Of a stretch of DNA of 40,839 nt, positions 30,980 through 39,396 are shown piece by piece. Within the stretch, counting starts at the first letter, position 1; each line of letters opens with the position of its first letter. Position numbers and translations under genes: made by a program. The notes beneath the pieces are model-generated. The model made no database searches, had not been told where the DNA came from, and saw only the letters and a list, made by a program, of their open reading frames with translations. Source of the DNA: Christensenellaceae bacterium (GTDB lineage Bacteria; Bacillota; Clostridia; Christensenellales; CAG-138); contig JAFLSU010000014.1 of assembly GCA_022510765.1 (NCBI GenBank), positions 1 to 40,839 of the forward strand, read 5' to 3'.

Positions 30980-31870
30980 ATGATGAACTATTCTGAACGG
31001 AGCGCTGAATATAGAAATGTAATAAATGAAGCGCTTGCGGATGCGTTGGTTCTGAAAGGTACGCCCAAGCTCCTGCGCGATGCGATGAAATACAGCGTGG
31101 ACGCAGGCGGCAAGCGTATCCGCCCTTGCCTCACGATGGGTGTATGCGATATGGTTAACGGTAATCGAAGGATGGCAATAAAGCTTGCCTGTGGTATCGA
31201 GATGATACATACCTATTCGCTCATTCATGATGACCTGCCTTGCATGGATGATGATGACATGCGCAGAGGGCGGCCGTCCAACCATAAGGTATTTGGTGAG
31301 GGGCAGGCCGTACTCGCGGGCGACGGATTGCTGACATACGCATTTGAATGGATGCTTGAAGCGGGCTTAAACTTTAATGACCCAAATTATTATCGTGCGG
31401 TTGCGGAAATTGCAAAGCGTGCCGGGGTCTCCGGCATGATTGCGGGTCAGAGTGCCGATTTGATGAGCGAAAATGAAGGCATAAAAAACGAGGCGGAGCT
31501 TAACTACATACATACTCGTAAAACGGCTGATATGCTGATTGCTTCCGTGCTTGCTGGGGCATACTGCGGAAACCCGACCGAGGAGCAGCTAATATGTCTT
31601 GAGAACTACGCACAGAAGATAGGGTTGTTGTTTCAGATAAAGGACGACATCCTCGATGCGGAAGGCGATTTCGCTGTTGTTGGCAAAACCTTGGGAAAGG
31701 ACAGCGCACATAACAAGCTGACGTTTGTGAGTCTATACGGACTTGAAAAAGCCAAGGTGCTTGCCGAAAGCGTAGCTCGCGAGGCCGAAAGAAAGCTTCT
31801 TGACGCGTTTGGTGACAAATGCCAGTATCTTTACGATACGATTTACTACATCCTGAACAGGAGCAACTGA
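30980..31870 (+). CDS. ispA: Polyprenyl synthetase (farnesyl diphosphate synthase type)
   Basis: The enzyme condenses dimethylallyl and isopentenyl diphosphate to short-chain prenyl diphosphates. The 296-residue protein has GGKRIRP at about 43-49, the first aspartate-rich motif DDLPCMD at 84-90 followed by RRGRPS, and the second motif KDDILD at about 220. It lies between xseB and dxs, the usual order. Product length (C10, C15 or C20) cannot be read confidently. Confidence 0.93.
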   Translation: MMNYSERSAEYRNVINEALADALVLKGTPKLLRDAMKYSVDAGGKRIRPCLTMGVCDMVNGNRRMAIKLACGIEMIHTYSLIHDDLPCMDDDDMRRGRPSNHKVFGEGQAVLAGDGLLTYAFEWMLEAGLNFNDPNYYRAVAEIAKRAGVSGMIAGQSADLMSENEGIKNEAELNYIHTRKTADMLIASVLAGAYCGNPTEEQLICLENYAQKIGLLFQIKDDILDAEGDFAVVGKTLGKDSAHNKLTFVSLYGLEKAKVLAESVAREAERKLLDAFGDKCQYLYDTIYYILNRSN

Positions 31871-31871
31871 G

Positions 31872-33740
31872 ATGATTAATTATCACGAGCTGAAGCTGCT
31901 TTCGAGGATCAGATCGCCCAAGGATTTGCGCGGCTTGAGCGAGGCAGAGCTTTATAAGCTTGCCGCAGAGATGCGCAGGTATATTGTTTCCGTCGTTGCC
32001 GAGACGGGAGGGCATCTATCGTCGAATCTGGGCGTGGTGGAGTTGACCATCGCGCTGCATCTTTGCTTCGATTTTGAGACCGACAGGCTCGTGTTTGATG
32101 TAGGCCACCAGAGCTATGTACATAAGCTGCTCACCGGACGAGCGGAGCAGTTCAATACCTTGCGCCGCAAAGATGGCATTTCAGGTTTTCCGAAAACCTC
32201 CGAAAGCGTCTATGACGCATTCAATGTCGGACACTCGAGTACCTCCGTTTCTGCCGCGCTCGGTATGCTTCGCGGATTCAAGCTGCGGGGAGAAACGGAC
32301 AAACACGTTGTCGCAGTGATCGGAGACGGTGCTTTGACGGGCGGTCTTGCTTATGAGGCACTTGATGACGCAGGCGAACAGGAGCTGCCGCTCATAGTTG
32401 TGCTTAACGATAATAAAATGTCTATCTCGGGAAATGTCGGAGGAATGAGCGGACATCTTTCCAAGCTTCGTACAAGCAGAGGATATAAGGGATTTAAGCG
32501 CAGTTTTTCCAACAGTCTGAAGCGGATACCGAGGGTAGGCAACGATTTAAGCAATCGAATCGAGAAGTTAAAAAATCGCATTAAATATTTTGTTTTGCCC
32601 AATGTTATGTTTGAGGAGCTGGGCTTTACCTATGTAGGTCCCATAGATGGGCATGATATAGGAAGCCTTGTCAAGATTTTCGAACATGCTAAAAACATGA
32701 AGGACAAGCCCATAGTCATTCATGTGATGACGCAAAAGGGCAGGGGATATGTGCATGCCGAACGGGATTCGGAAAAGTTTCATGGCATCGGCAGTTTTGA
32801 TGAGGCAACGGGGGATTGTAAATCCAATAACAGCAATTCAAAGGTGTTCGCTCATGAGCTTTGCAGTTTAGCCAAAAAGGATGAACGCATCGTTGCAATA
32901 ACCGCTGCAATGACGGCAGGAACCGGGCTTTCCAATTTTGAAAAACGGTTCCCGGACAGGTTTTTCGATGTCGGCATTGCCGAGCAGCATGGCGTCACAA
33001 TGGCGGCAGGAATGGCAGCGGCGGGGATGGTTCCGGTTTTTGTTGTGTATTCAACCTTCTTGCAGCGGGGCTACGACCAGCTTCTGCATGATGTATGCTT
33101 GCAGGATCTTCATGTAGTCTTTGGCATAGACCGCGCGGGTCTTGTGGGCGCGGATGGCGAAACCCACCAGGGGGTTTATGATATTGCTTATATAACCACG
33201 CTTCCGAACGGCATAACGCTATTTTCGCCCTCCTCCGTGGAGGAGCTTCGAGCGATGCTTGCAAGGGCAATAGATATGTCCGGTCCATGTGCCATCAGGT
33301 ATAATAGGGGTCTGCTTCCTGAGCGGCCGCTGAACAAATCGGTTCCTATCGATGATTGGGAAGTAATTTCGAGCGTTAAGCCGGTCACCGTCGTGGCTAC
33401 GGGGAGACTGCTTAATAGAGCGATGGGAGCCTGCAAGGGACTGCCTGTCGGAATAGTAAACGCGAGGGTGCTGTGCCCGCTCGACGAGAGCAGACTTGAA
33501 ATTCTTAGCGGAGCAAAATACATAATAACCGTGGAGGATGGGAGCGTAGATACCGGCTTTGGCGTACAGCTTGCAAGACTTTCTGCGGCTTCGGAAGGAA
33601 ACATTAAGGTCATAAGCCTTGGAGTGCCCAATATCCCGATCGCTGCGGCTTCCATAAGCGAGCAGGATTTCCTTTGCGGTCTTGATGCAGAATCAATAAG
33701 AAACACGGTACTTAAATACTTGAAGAAGTTGGAACAATAA
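31872..33740 (+). CDS. dxs: 1-deoxy-D-xylulose-5-phosphate synthase
   Basis: Dxs joins pyruvate and glyceraldehyde 3-phosphate in the first step of the MEP isoprenoid pathway, using thiamine diphosphate. The 622-residue protein has the N-terminal SSNLGVVELTIALH and DVGHQSYVHK, the TPP motif GDGALTGGLAYEAL at about 147-160 with its NDN partner, the transketolase middle domain with FFDVGIAEQHGVTMAAGMA, and the C-terminal domain. It starts one base after the prenyl synthase stop. Confidence 0.97.
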   Translation: MINYHELKLLSRIRSPKDLRGLSEAELYKLAAEMRRYIVSVVAETGGHLSSNLGVVELTIALHLCFDFETDRLVFDVGHQSYVHKLLTGRAEQFNTLRRKDGISGFPKTSESVYDAFNVGHSSTSVSAALGMLRGFKLRGETDKHVVAVIGDGALTGGLAYEALDDAGEQELPLIVVLNDNKMSISGNVGGMSGHLSKLRTSRGYKGFKRSFSNSLKRIPRVGNDLSNRIEKLKNRIKYFVLPNVMFEELGFTYVGPIDGHDIGSLVKIFEHAKNMKDKPIVIHVMTQKGRGYVHAERDSEKFHGIGSFDEATGDCKSNNSNSKVFAHELCSLAKKDERIVAITAAMTAGTGLSNFEKRFPDRFFDVGIAEQHGVTMAAGMAAAGMVPVFVVYSTFLQRGYDQLLHDVCLQDLHVVFGIDRAGLVGADGETHQGVYDIAYITTLPNGITLFSPSSVEELRAMLARAIDMSGPCAIRYNRGLLPERPLNKSVPIDDWEVISSVKPVTVVATGRLLNRAMGACKGLPVGIVNARVLCPLDESRLEILSGAKYIITVEDGSVDTGFGVQLARLSAASEGNIKVISLGVPNIPIAAASISEQDFLCGLDAESIRNTVLKYLKKLEQ

Positions 33741-33741
33741 T

Positions 33742-34593
33742 TTGACACAGAGGGTTGACAATAAGCTGGTTGAGCTTGGTCTCGCACAAAGCAGAGAGCG
33801 GGCGAAAGCGCTGATAATGGAGGGCGTAGTGCTTCTTGACGGCGTTAAGGTGCAGAAAGCGAGCGATCAGGTACGGGATGGACAATTGCTTACATTAAAG
33901 GAAAACCCCATACCGTTCGTGAGCAGGGGAGGATTAAAGCTCGAGAAGGCTATCTCCGGCTACGGTATCGACCTGAGCGGCCTTGTTTGCGTGGACATTG
34001 GCGCTTCGACGGGCGGATTTACCGAATGCATGCTAATGCATGGCGCAAAAAAGGTGTTTGCTGTTGACGTTGGCTATGGTCAGCTCGATTGGAAACTTCG
34101 CAATGACGAAAGAGTTGTTTGCATGGAGCGTCATAACGCGAGGCTGATGGAACCCGATTGGTTTGATTCTGTGCCGGAGTTTGCTTCGATCGATGTGTCG
34201 TTCATATCGATCAAGCTGATTCTGCCGAGGCTTCACGAATGCCTTTCCATAGGAGGGGAAGCGGTCGTGCTGGTCAAGCCGCAGTTCGAGGCAGGACGTG
34301 ATAAGGTCGGAAAGAATGGTGTTGTTCGGGATATTAAAACCCATATAGAGGTGCTTTTAAATTCCATCGAATTCGCCTGTGAAAACGGTTTTTCCGTAAA
34401 AGGAGTGGATTTTTCACCAATTACGGGTCCAAAAGGCAATATAGAGTTTCTGCTCTACCTTTCACATACCGATGCCGGAGCTGAGCAGGGTGATAGAAAA
34501 CAGGGCATTAAAGTACAAGGAATTATGAGTCAGAAGGATCTGTACTCCGCAGTGCAGCGGGTGACACGAAAGGCGCATGATACCTTGCTCTAA
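33742..34593 (+). CDS. tlyA: TlyA-family rRNA 2'-O-methyltransferase
   Basis: TlyA methylates ribose of cytidines in 16S and 23S rRNA; some members are called haemolysins. The 283-residue protein has an S4 RNA-binding domain (about 1-62, QSRERAKALIMEGVVLLDG) and an FtsJ-like domain with the SAM motif VDIGASTGGFTECML at about 84-98, followed by AVDVGYGQLDWKLR and LVKPQFEAGRDKVGKNGVVRD. TTG 33742 is the only start that keeps the full S4 domain. Confidence 0.93.
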   Translation: MTQRVDNKLVELGLAQSRERAKALIMEGVVLLDGVKVQKASDQVRDGQLLTLKENPIPFVSRGGLKLEKAISGYGIDLSGLVCVDIGASTGGFTECMLMHGAKKVFAVDVGYGQLDWKLRNDERVVCMERHNARLMEPDWFDSVPEFASIDVSFISIKLILPRLHECLSIGGEAVVLVKPQFEAGRDKVGKNGVVRDIKTHIEVLLNSIEFACENGFSVKGVDFSPITGPKGNIEFLLYLSHTDAGAEQGDRKQGIKVQGIMSQKDLYSAVQRVTRKAHDTLL

Positions 34594-34672
34594 GTCTTTG
34601 TGGTTTTTGAAGAATAACGGACAAGAAATCATCCTAAAAACTGATTATTTGACGAGAGATTTATGTAAAGCT

Positions 34673-35500
34673 ATGGAAGAAACGAAAAGAGGAAAAGTAT
34701 TCTTTTTTGCGAACATGACAAAGGCAAACTCCGATGAGGTGCTTGAATCGGCGCAGGCCATTGCGCGTGAGAAGGGGTTTGAGTGCCGAACCTATGCAAG
34801 TGCGTTGGAGATGTTCACTGATTGTGCGAGCGAAAGACCCTGCTGTATAATAACCATAGGTGGGGACGGAACCATCCTCCAGGCAATTTCGGGTGCGGTG
34901 AACAACGGATGCCCAATCAACACCCCCATCTTCGGGATTAACCTTGGTAAGATTGGGTTTTTCAGTGAAACCGACATCGGAGGTTTTGCCGAGGCTTTAG
35001 ATAGATTCTGCGATGGTGATTATACGATCGAGGAAGCATCCCAACTTCGCGTTCGAATCGAGAGCGGCGAAGAATTCATATGTCTTAACGATTTTCTTGC
35101 GTTTAAAAACGGGTTCTCGTCCGTGTCGCATATTGACGTTTCCGTCGACGGGGCAGATATGGGTATAATCCATGGTGACGGAATCATATTTTCCTCTTCG
35201 ACCGGATCGACAGGATATTCCATTTCGGCCGGAGGCCCCGTCGTAGCGCCCAATCTTGATGTGATACTTGTAACGCCAGTCTGCCCGCATTCGCTTACGG
35301 CGCGCCCGGTCGTCGCATCGTTCAATTCGACCATACATGTTACCGTGAGAAGCGACTGCATACTGTATGCGGACGGTATCCAAATCATGGAACTGCCAAC
35401 AGGGTCATCGTTCACGGTTTGCAAAGCTGAGCAAAAGATAGGGTTTATCAGGATCGGCAGGCGGAATGTGTTCCGTCTTATACGCGAAAAATTGGCATAA
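34673..35500 (+). CDS. nadK: NAD kinase
   Basis: NadK phosphorylates NAD to NADP with ATP or polyphosphate. From ATG 34673 the protein has 275 residues, usual for the family, with GGDGT at 63-67, NLGKIGFF, NDFLAFK, and SSTGSTGYSISAGGPVVAP. The open frame extends to ATG 34577, which overlaps tlyA by 17 bases; that extension looks unlike NadK. Neither start has a strong Shine-Dalgarno sequence, so the start is uncertain but the gene is not. Confidence 0.93.
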   Translation: MEETKRGKVFFFANMTKANSDEVLESAQAIAREKGFECRTYASALEMFTDCASERPCCIITIGGDGTILQAISGAVNNGCPINTPIFGINLGKIGFFSETDIGGFAEALDRFCDGDYTIEEASQLRVRIESGEEFICLNDFLAFKNGFSSVSHIDVSVDGADMGIIHGDGIIFSSSTGSTGYSISAGGPVVAPNLDVILVTPVCPHSLTARPVVASFNSTIHVTVRSDCILYADGIQIMELPTGSSFTVCKAEQKIGFIRIGRRNVFRLIREKLA

Positions 35501-35539
35501 GCTTTAAAAATTTCGCATTTTTAAACTTCGGGGGAGAAT

Positions 35540-37246
35540 ATGCTGGAACGGCTCATAATTCAAAATATTGCGCTTATCGAACAACTCGATATCGAATTAT
35601 CCGAGGGCTTCAACGTGCTTACCGGCGAAACTGGTGCGGGTAAATCAATAATTATCGACAGCGTTGGTCTTGTGCTCGGTGAGCGTGCCAGCAAGGAGCT
35701 TATCTCAACGGGAAAGCAGAAGGCAAGGGTAGAAGCATTCTTTGGCATTGAGGAAGATTCACAGATACATGGTTTCCTTAACGACCTCGGTATCGATTGT
35801 GAGGATGATACCATTATCATCGTGCGAGAGATTACTGCGTCGGGTAAAAGCATTTGCAGGATCAACGGTGAAATAGTGCCGCTTGCTACACTCAAAATGA
35901 TAACCGATCAGCTTGTGGACATTCACGGTCAGCACGCGCATCAATCCCTGCTTGCGCCGCAGAAGCATATAGGTATGGTCGATGCATATCGATCCAATGA
36001 AATTTTGCCGGTTCGCAAGAGGGTGGGCGAGCTGTACAGGCAGTATAACGAAGTTGTAAAAAAGCTTAATTCAGGATTCATGTCCGAGGCGGAACGTGAG
36101 CGCAGGCTTGATATTCTTTCATATCAAATCAATGAAATCGAAAAGGCTAAGTTAAGTGTCGGTGAGGAGTCTGAGATTAAAGGCGAGCTCACGCTGCTTT
36201 CAAATGCGGAGCAAATAAGTTCCGCTCTTGAACAGAGCGGAGAATTGGTTTCCGGCGATTCGGGTGCGCTTGATAAGCTTCGGCGTGCGGTAAATGCGCT
36301 TTCGAGAATATCGGAACTTTCACCGCAATACGGCGAAATCTTCTCCCGCTTGGATAGCACATATTATGAAATCGAGGATGCTGCATACCAGCTGCGAGAT
36401 ATGCGTCTTGGCTATGAGTATTCGCCAGAACGCTTGAATGAGCTTGAGAATCGTCTCGACTATATCAATTCGCTAAAGCGTAAATACGGCGGATCGGTTG
36501 AGGCTGTTCTTGATTTTATGAGAGAGGCTCAAGCGGAGCTTGAAGAGCTTACCGGCTCAGAGGAGGTTCGAAGGAAGCTTTTTTCCGAAAGGGAACGCCT
36601 TAAAAACGAATACTTTATTGAGGCGGATAGGCTGACTAAGCTAAGACGGGCTTCGGCGGAAGAATTATCAAACAATGTCATGCTGCAGCTTCATGAGCTT
36701 GGAATGTCAAAGGCAAGGTTTTCGGTCATGTTTTCTGAACCCGATGGGGAACTGCACAGCAACGGAAATGATGCACTTGAATTTATGCTGTCCGCCAATA
36801 TGGGCGAGCCGCTAAAACCGCTGTCCAAGGTCGCTTCGGGCGGCGAGCTGTCGCGTATCATGCTTGCAATAAAGACGGTTTGCGCCGATGCCGATGGGAT
36901 CGCGACGCTTATATTTGACGAAATCGATACCGGCATCAGCGGAAGAACGGCTGTCAGGGTCGGTGAACGGCTGATTCGCGTAGCGAAGGATCATCAGGTG
37001 CTTTCTATCACGCATTTGCCGCAAATCGCCGCATTTGCTGATTGTCATCTTTTGGTTGAAAAGCACAGTGATGATGATCGCACATACACAAACCTTCGCG
37101 AATTGAACGCGTCAGAGCGTCGGCTTGAGCTTGCGAGGATAATGGGCTCTGTAAGCACCGATGAGGCTGCCGTAAAGTATGCGGATGAGCTTATTGAAAC
37201 GGCTGAACGCTTTAAAGCCGATTTTGATAATAAAATGAATAAATAG
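35540..37246 (+). CDS. recN: DNA repair protein RecN
   Basis: RecN is an SMC-like ATPase recruited to DNA double-strand breaks. The 568-residue protein has Walker A GETGAGKS at 29-36, long coiled-coil arms (about 150-375), the ABC signature SGGELSRIMLA at about 434-444 and Walker B LIFDEIDTGISG at about 457-468. GGGGGAG precedes ATG 35540. It follows nadK, without the argR gene often found between them. Confidence 0.96.
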   Translation: MLERLIIQNIALIEQLDIELSEGFNVLTGETGAGKSIIIDSVGLVLGERASKELISTGKQKARVEAFFGIEEDSQIHGFLNDLGIDCEDDTIIIVREITASGKSICRINGEIVPLATLKMITDQLVDIHGQHAHQSLLAPQKHIGMVDAYRSNEILPVRKRVGELYRQYNEVVKKLNSGFMSEAERERRLDILSYQINEIEKAKLSVGEESEIKGELTLLSNAEQISSALEQSGELVSGDSGALDKLRRAVNALSRISELSPQYGEIFSRLDSTYYEIEDAAYQLRDMRLGYEYSPERLNELENRLDYINSLKRKYGGSVEAVLDFMREAQAELEELTGSEEVRRKLFSERERLKNEYFIEADRLTKLRRASAEELSNNVMLQLHELGMSKARFSVMFSEPDGELHSNGNDALEFMLSANMGEPLKPLSKVASGGELSRIMLAIKTVCADADGIATLIFDEIDTGISGRTAVRVGERLIRVAKDHQVLSITHLPQIAAFADCHLLVEKHSDDDRTYTNLRELNASERRLELARIMGSVSTDEAAVKYADELIETAERFKADFDNKMNK

Positions 37247-37266
37247 TAGTTTTTCCTTGCATATTT
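37237..37266 (+). promoter_or_regulatory. Candidate sigma-G promoter of spoIVB
   Basis: GAATA (37237-37241) fits the sigma-G -35 (GHATR), and CATATTT (37260-37266), 18 bases on, fits the -10 (CATNHTA) at six of seven positions. It lies across the recN stop codon. The start of transcription would be near 37273, just before the spoIVB leader hairpin. Confidence 0.5.
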
Positions 37267-37274
37267 TGTTCGAT

Positions 37275-37321
37275 GCACACCGAGAATAGTCTCATTATGA
37301 GATGATTCGGGGTGCTTTTTT
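37275..37321 (+). terminator. Terminator after recN that also overlaps the spoIVB ribosome binding site
   Basis: GCACACCGA (37275-37283) pairs with TCGGGGTGC (37307-37315, one mismatch), with more pairs inside (CTCAT/ATGAG), followed by TTTTTT (37316-37321). The spoIVB start codon is two bases later, and its ribosome binding site GGGGTG is in the 3' arm. It can end recN transcripts and may control spoIVB translation. Confidence 0.7.
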
Positions 37322-37323
37322 AT

Positions 37324-38562
37324 ATGAATGTTTCGCTTCGGACAGGAAAACGCCGAATGCGTATATGCGGCATAATTCTTGCTTTGCTTTTATGCGCAGT
37401 AAACTTCTCGACACCGATGAGGACGGTGCGCAGCTTGCCCAACGCCATTTTTGCCGAAAACAACAATGAGTTAAATGCTGAAACTACCGATCTGTATGAA
37501 CAGTTTGGTATGGGTGCGGTATCGGCTTCGTACACAGGGGATGAGACGCTCTCAAGTGGAAGCATTAATATCAATGTGCTGGGGTTCATTACCTTGCGCA
37601 GCATTCCCGCATATGTGGGCGAACGTGCATGGCTTCATCCGGGAGGCAATGCGATAGGAATCACGATATATACACAGGGTGTACTTGTGGTTGGAAACGG
37701 CAGTTTTACTAATTCTGCGGGTAAAAAATGCAATCCTTCGCAGGAAGCGGGGATCAAGCCGGGTGATGTAATAATCAGTGTGGAGGGAACCGCGGTCAAC
37801 ACTTCGGAAGAATTGCAGGTTGCGTTAAACGCAAATCAATTTGGCGCGAGCATTCAAATTGATCGAAACGGTAAGCGCATGGAAATATATATAGTACCGG
37901 AGGTCGCCTCGGATGGAACCGCCAGAATAGGCGCATGGGTACGGGACAGCACAGTGGGCATTGGTACGCTGTCCTTCTACGAGGAGGATACGAAAGTCAC
38001 CACTGCCCTTGGTCATGCGGTGATCGATGCCGATACGGGACGAATTATCACGGTTGGGTCGGGTGAGATGCGGTATGCGAGAGTTCTTGGGGTTGTGAAA
38101 GGTACTGCGGGTATACCGGGGGAAATCCAGGGCACATTCTCAAGTGCAAGCATACGAATTGGAAGCATTGATGGCAACGGCGAACTCGGCATTTTCGGTT
38201 CCGGAGATGGAGACATAAACGTGCTAACCGAAAACAATGCCGTTCCGGTCGCCTTTCCAAACGAAGTAAAAACGGGAGATGCCTATATATTATCGGACAT
38301 AGACGGTAATGGTCCAAAGCAGTATTCGTGCAGGATACTCAAAGCCGCGAAACAGTCAAAACCGGGGCAAAAGGGGTTGGTAATTGAAATAACCGACGAA
38401 AGGCTGTTGAGTACGACCGGCGGGATCGTACAAGGAATGAGTGGAAGCCCGATCCTCATGGATGGATTCCTCGTGGGGGTAGTCACACATGTGTTCGTGA
38501 ACGATCCTACGAAGGGTTATGGAGTGTACGCCTACTGGATGTATCAGAATGCTGTTGGATAA
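37324..38562 (+). CDS. spoIVB: SpoIVB peptidase
   Basis: SpoIVB is the forespore serine protease that cuts SpoIVFA and so triggers pro-sigma-K processing in the mother cell. The 412-residue protein has an N-terminal signal/membrane segment (about 11-28), a PDZ domain at about 110-180 (GIKPGDVIISVEGTAV) and an S55 protease domain with TALGHAVID (catalytic His) and GMSGSPI at 371-377 (catalytic Ser). ATG 37324 is chosen; GTG 37312 would start within the terminator stem. In many spore formers spo0A follows; here a terminator and convergent pduL follow. Confidence 0.95.
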   Translation: MNVSLRTGKRRMRICGIILALLLCAVNFSTPMRTVRSLPNAIFAENNNELNAETTDLYEQFGMGAVSASYTGDETLSSGSININVLGFITLRSIPAYVGERAWLHPGGNAIGITIYTQGVLVVGNGSFTNSAGKKCNPSQEAGIKPGDVIISVEGTAVNTSEELQVALNANQFGASIQIDRNGKRMEIYIVPEVASDGTARIGAWVRDSTVGIGTLSFYEEDTKVTTALGHAVIDADTGRIITVGSGEMRYARVLGVVKGTAGIPGEIQGTFSSASIRIGSIDGNGELGIFGSGDGDINVLTENNAVPVAFPNEVKTGDAYILSDIDGNGPKQYSCRILKAAKQSKPGQKGLVIEITDERLLSTTGGIVQGMSGSPILMDGFLVGVVTHVFVNDPTKGYGVYAYWMYQNAVG

Positions 38563-38575
38563 GTATTAAATCAAA

Positions 38576-38609
38576 GGTGCGAAAGCGTAAAGCTAACGCA
38601 CCAGTTTTT
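38576..38609. terminator. Bidirectional terminator between spoIVB and pduL
   Basis: GGTGCG (38576-38581) pairs with CGCACC (38597-38602), followed by AGTTTTTATT on the plus strand and TTTGATTTAAT on the minus strand. It serves two convergent genes. Confidence 0.75.
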
Positions 38610-38643
38610 ATTATGAATAATTGATATTTAACTTTTGGATCAA

Positions 38644-39225
38644 TCAATACTCAACGTTTACGATATGACCGTGACATCCGTTGCGGGGAACGGCAGCTCC
38701 GTTTGCTTCGTCAGTATCAATATGCATTGCGAGATTGAAGGAAGGGCTTACCCTTACGACAACGTCGCCAAAGATGGTCTTGCGGCCGTCGGTATATACG
38801 GATACGCTTACGATTTGCTTATCACTTACGCCGAATTGCTCCGCATCCTCGGGGGTCATGTGTATATGACGCTTTGCAATAATAAGACCCTCGTTCAATT
38901 GAACGCTTCCTTCGGGCCCTACAATTTCGATGGGAGCGGTACCTGCGATATCGCCAGACTCGCGAATGAAGCCCTCAGCACGGAGAGTGACGCTGTCGGT
39001 CTTGGAAACCTCAACCTGTGAAGACTTGCGAACCGGGCCAAGGATGGATACGCGTTCAATCTGACGGTCTCCGTTTTTAATGGTAACCTTCTCTTTGCTG
39101 AGGAACTGGCCGGGCTGGGAGAGGGGACGATCAAAAGTGAGCTCATGACCTTTTCCGAAAAGAATCTCGACATGCTCCTGAGTAAGATGCACATGACGTG
39201 CGGATACTTCTACGATAAAATCCAT
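38644..39225 (-). CDS. pduL: Phosphate propanoyltransferase PduL
   Basis: PduL converts acyl-CoA and phosphate to acyl-phosphate, replacing Pta. The 193-residue protein shows both metal-binding barrels: VSARHVHLT at 7-15 (H11, H13), AKRHIHMTPEDA at about 119-130 and HIDTDEANG near the C-terminus. GGAGG is nine bases before ATG 39225; the longer frame to 39297 runs through the leader. There is no N-terminal microcompartment-targeting extension and no shell gene nearby, so a cytosolic acetate or propionate role is inferred. Confidence 0.93.
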   Translation of the reverse strand: MDFIVEVSARHVHLTQEHVEILFGKGHELTFDRPLSQPGQFLSKEKVTIKNGDRQIERVSILGPVRKSSQVEVSKTDSVTLRAEGFIRESGDIAGTAPIEIVGPEGSVQLNEGLIIAKRHIHMTPEDAEQFGVSDKQIVSVSVYTDGRKTIFGDVVVRVSPSFNLAMHIDTDEANGAAVPRNGCHGHIVNVEY

Positions 39226-39349
39226 TGTAGTTTGCCTCCGAAATAATTTCGCCTCATTTGGGTCGATCCGAAGCGGAAGCCCGAACTTGGCATTCATAGC
39301 AATATTTTGCTACAAATCCTAAAAAAAGTAAAGCCCTCTTGTAAAATAT

Positions 39350-39377
39350 AATGTATTCTGAGATGTTAAAGCGTCAA
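39350..39377 (-). promoter_or_regulatory. Possible promoter of pduL
   Basis: On the minus strand: TTGACG (39377-39372), a 16-base spacer and TACATT (39355-39350). The leader to the start codon would be about 120 bases. No clear terminator of priA is seen between 39396 and this site. Confidence 0.4.
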
Positions 39378-39396
39378 CGACAAGATTTATTTAACC

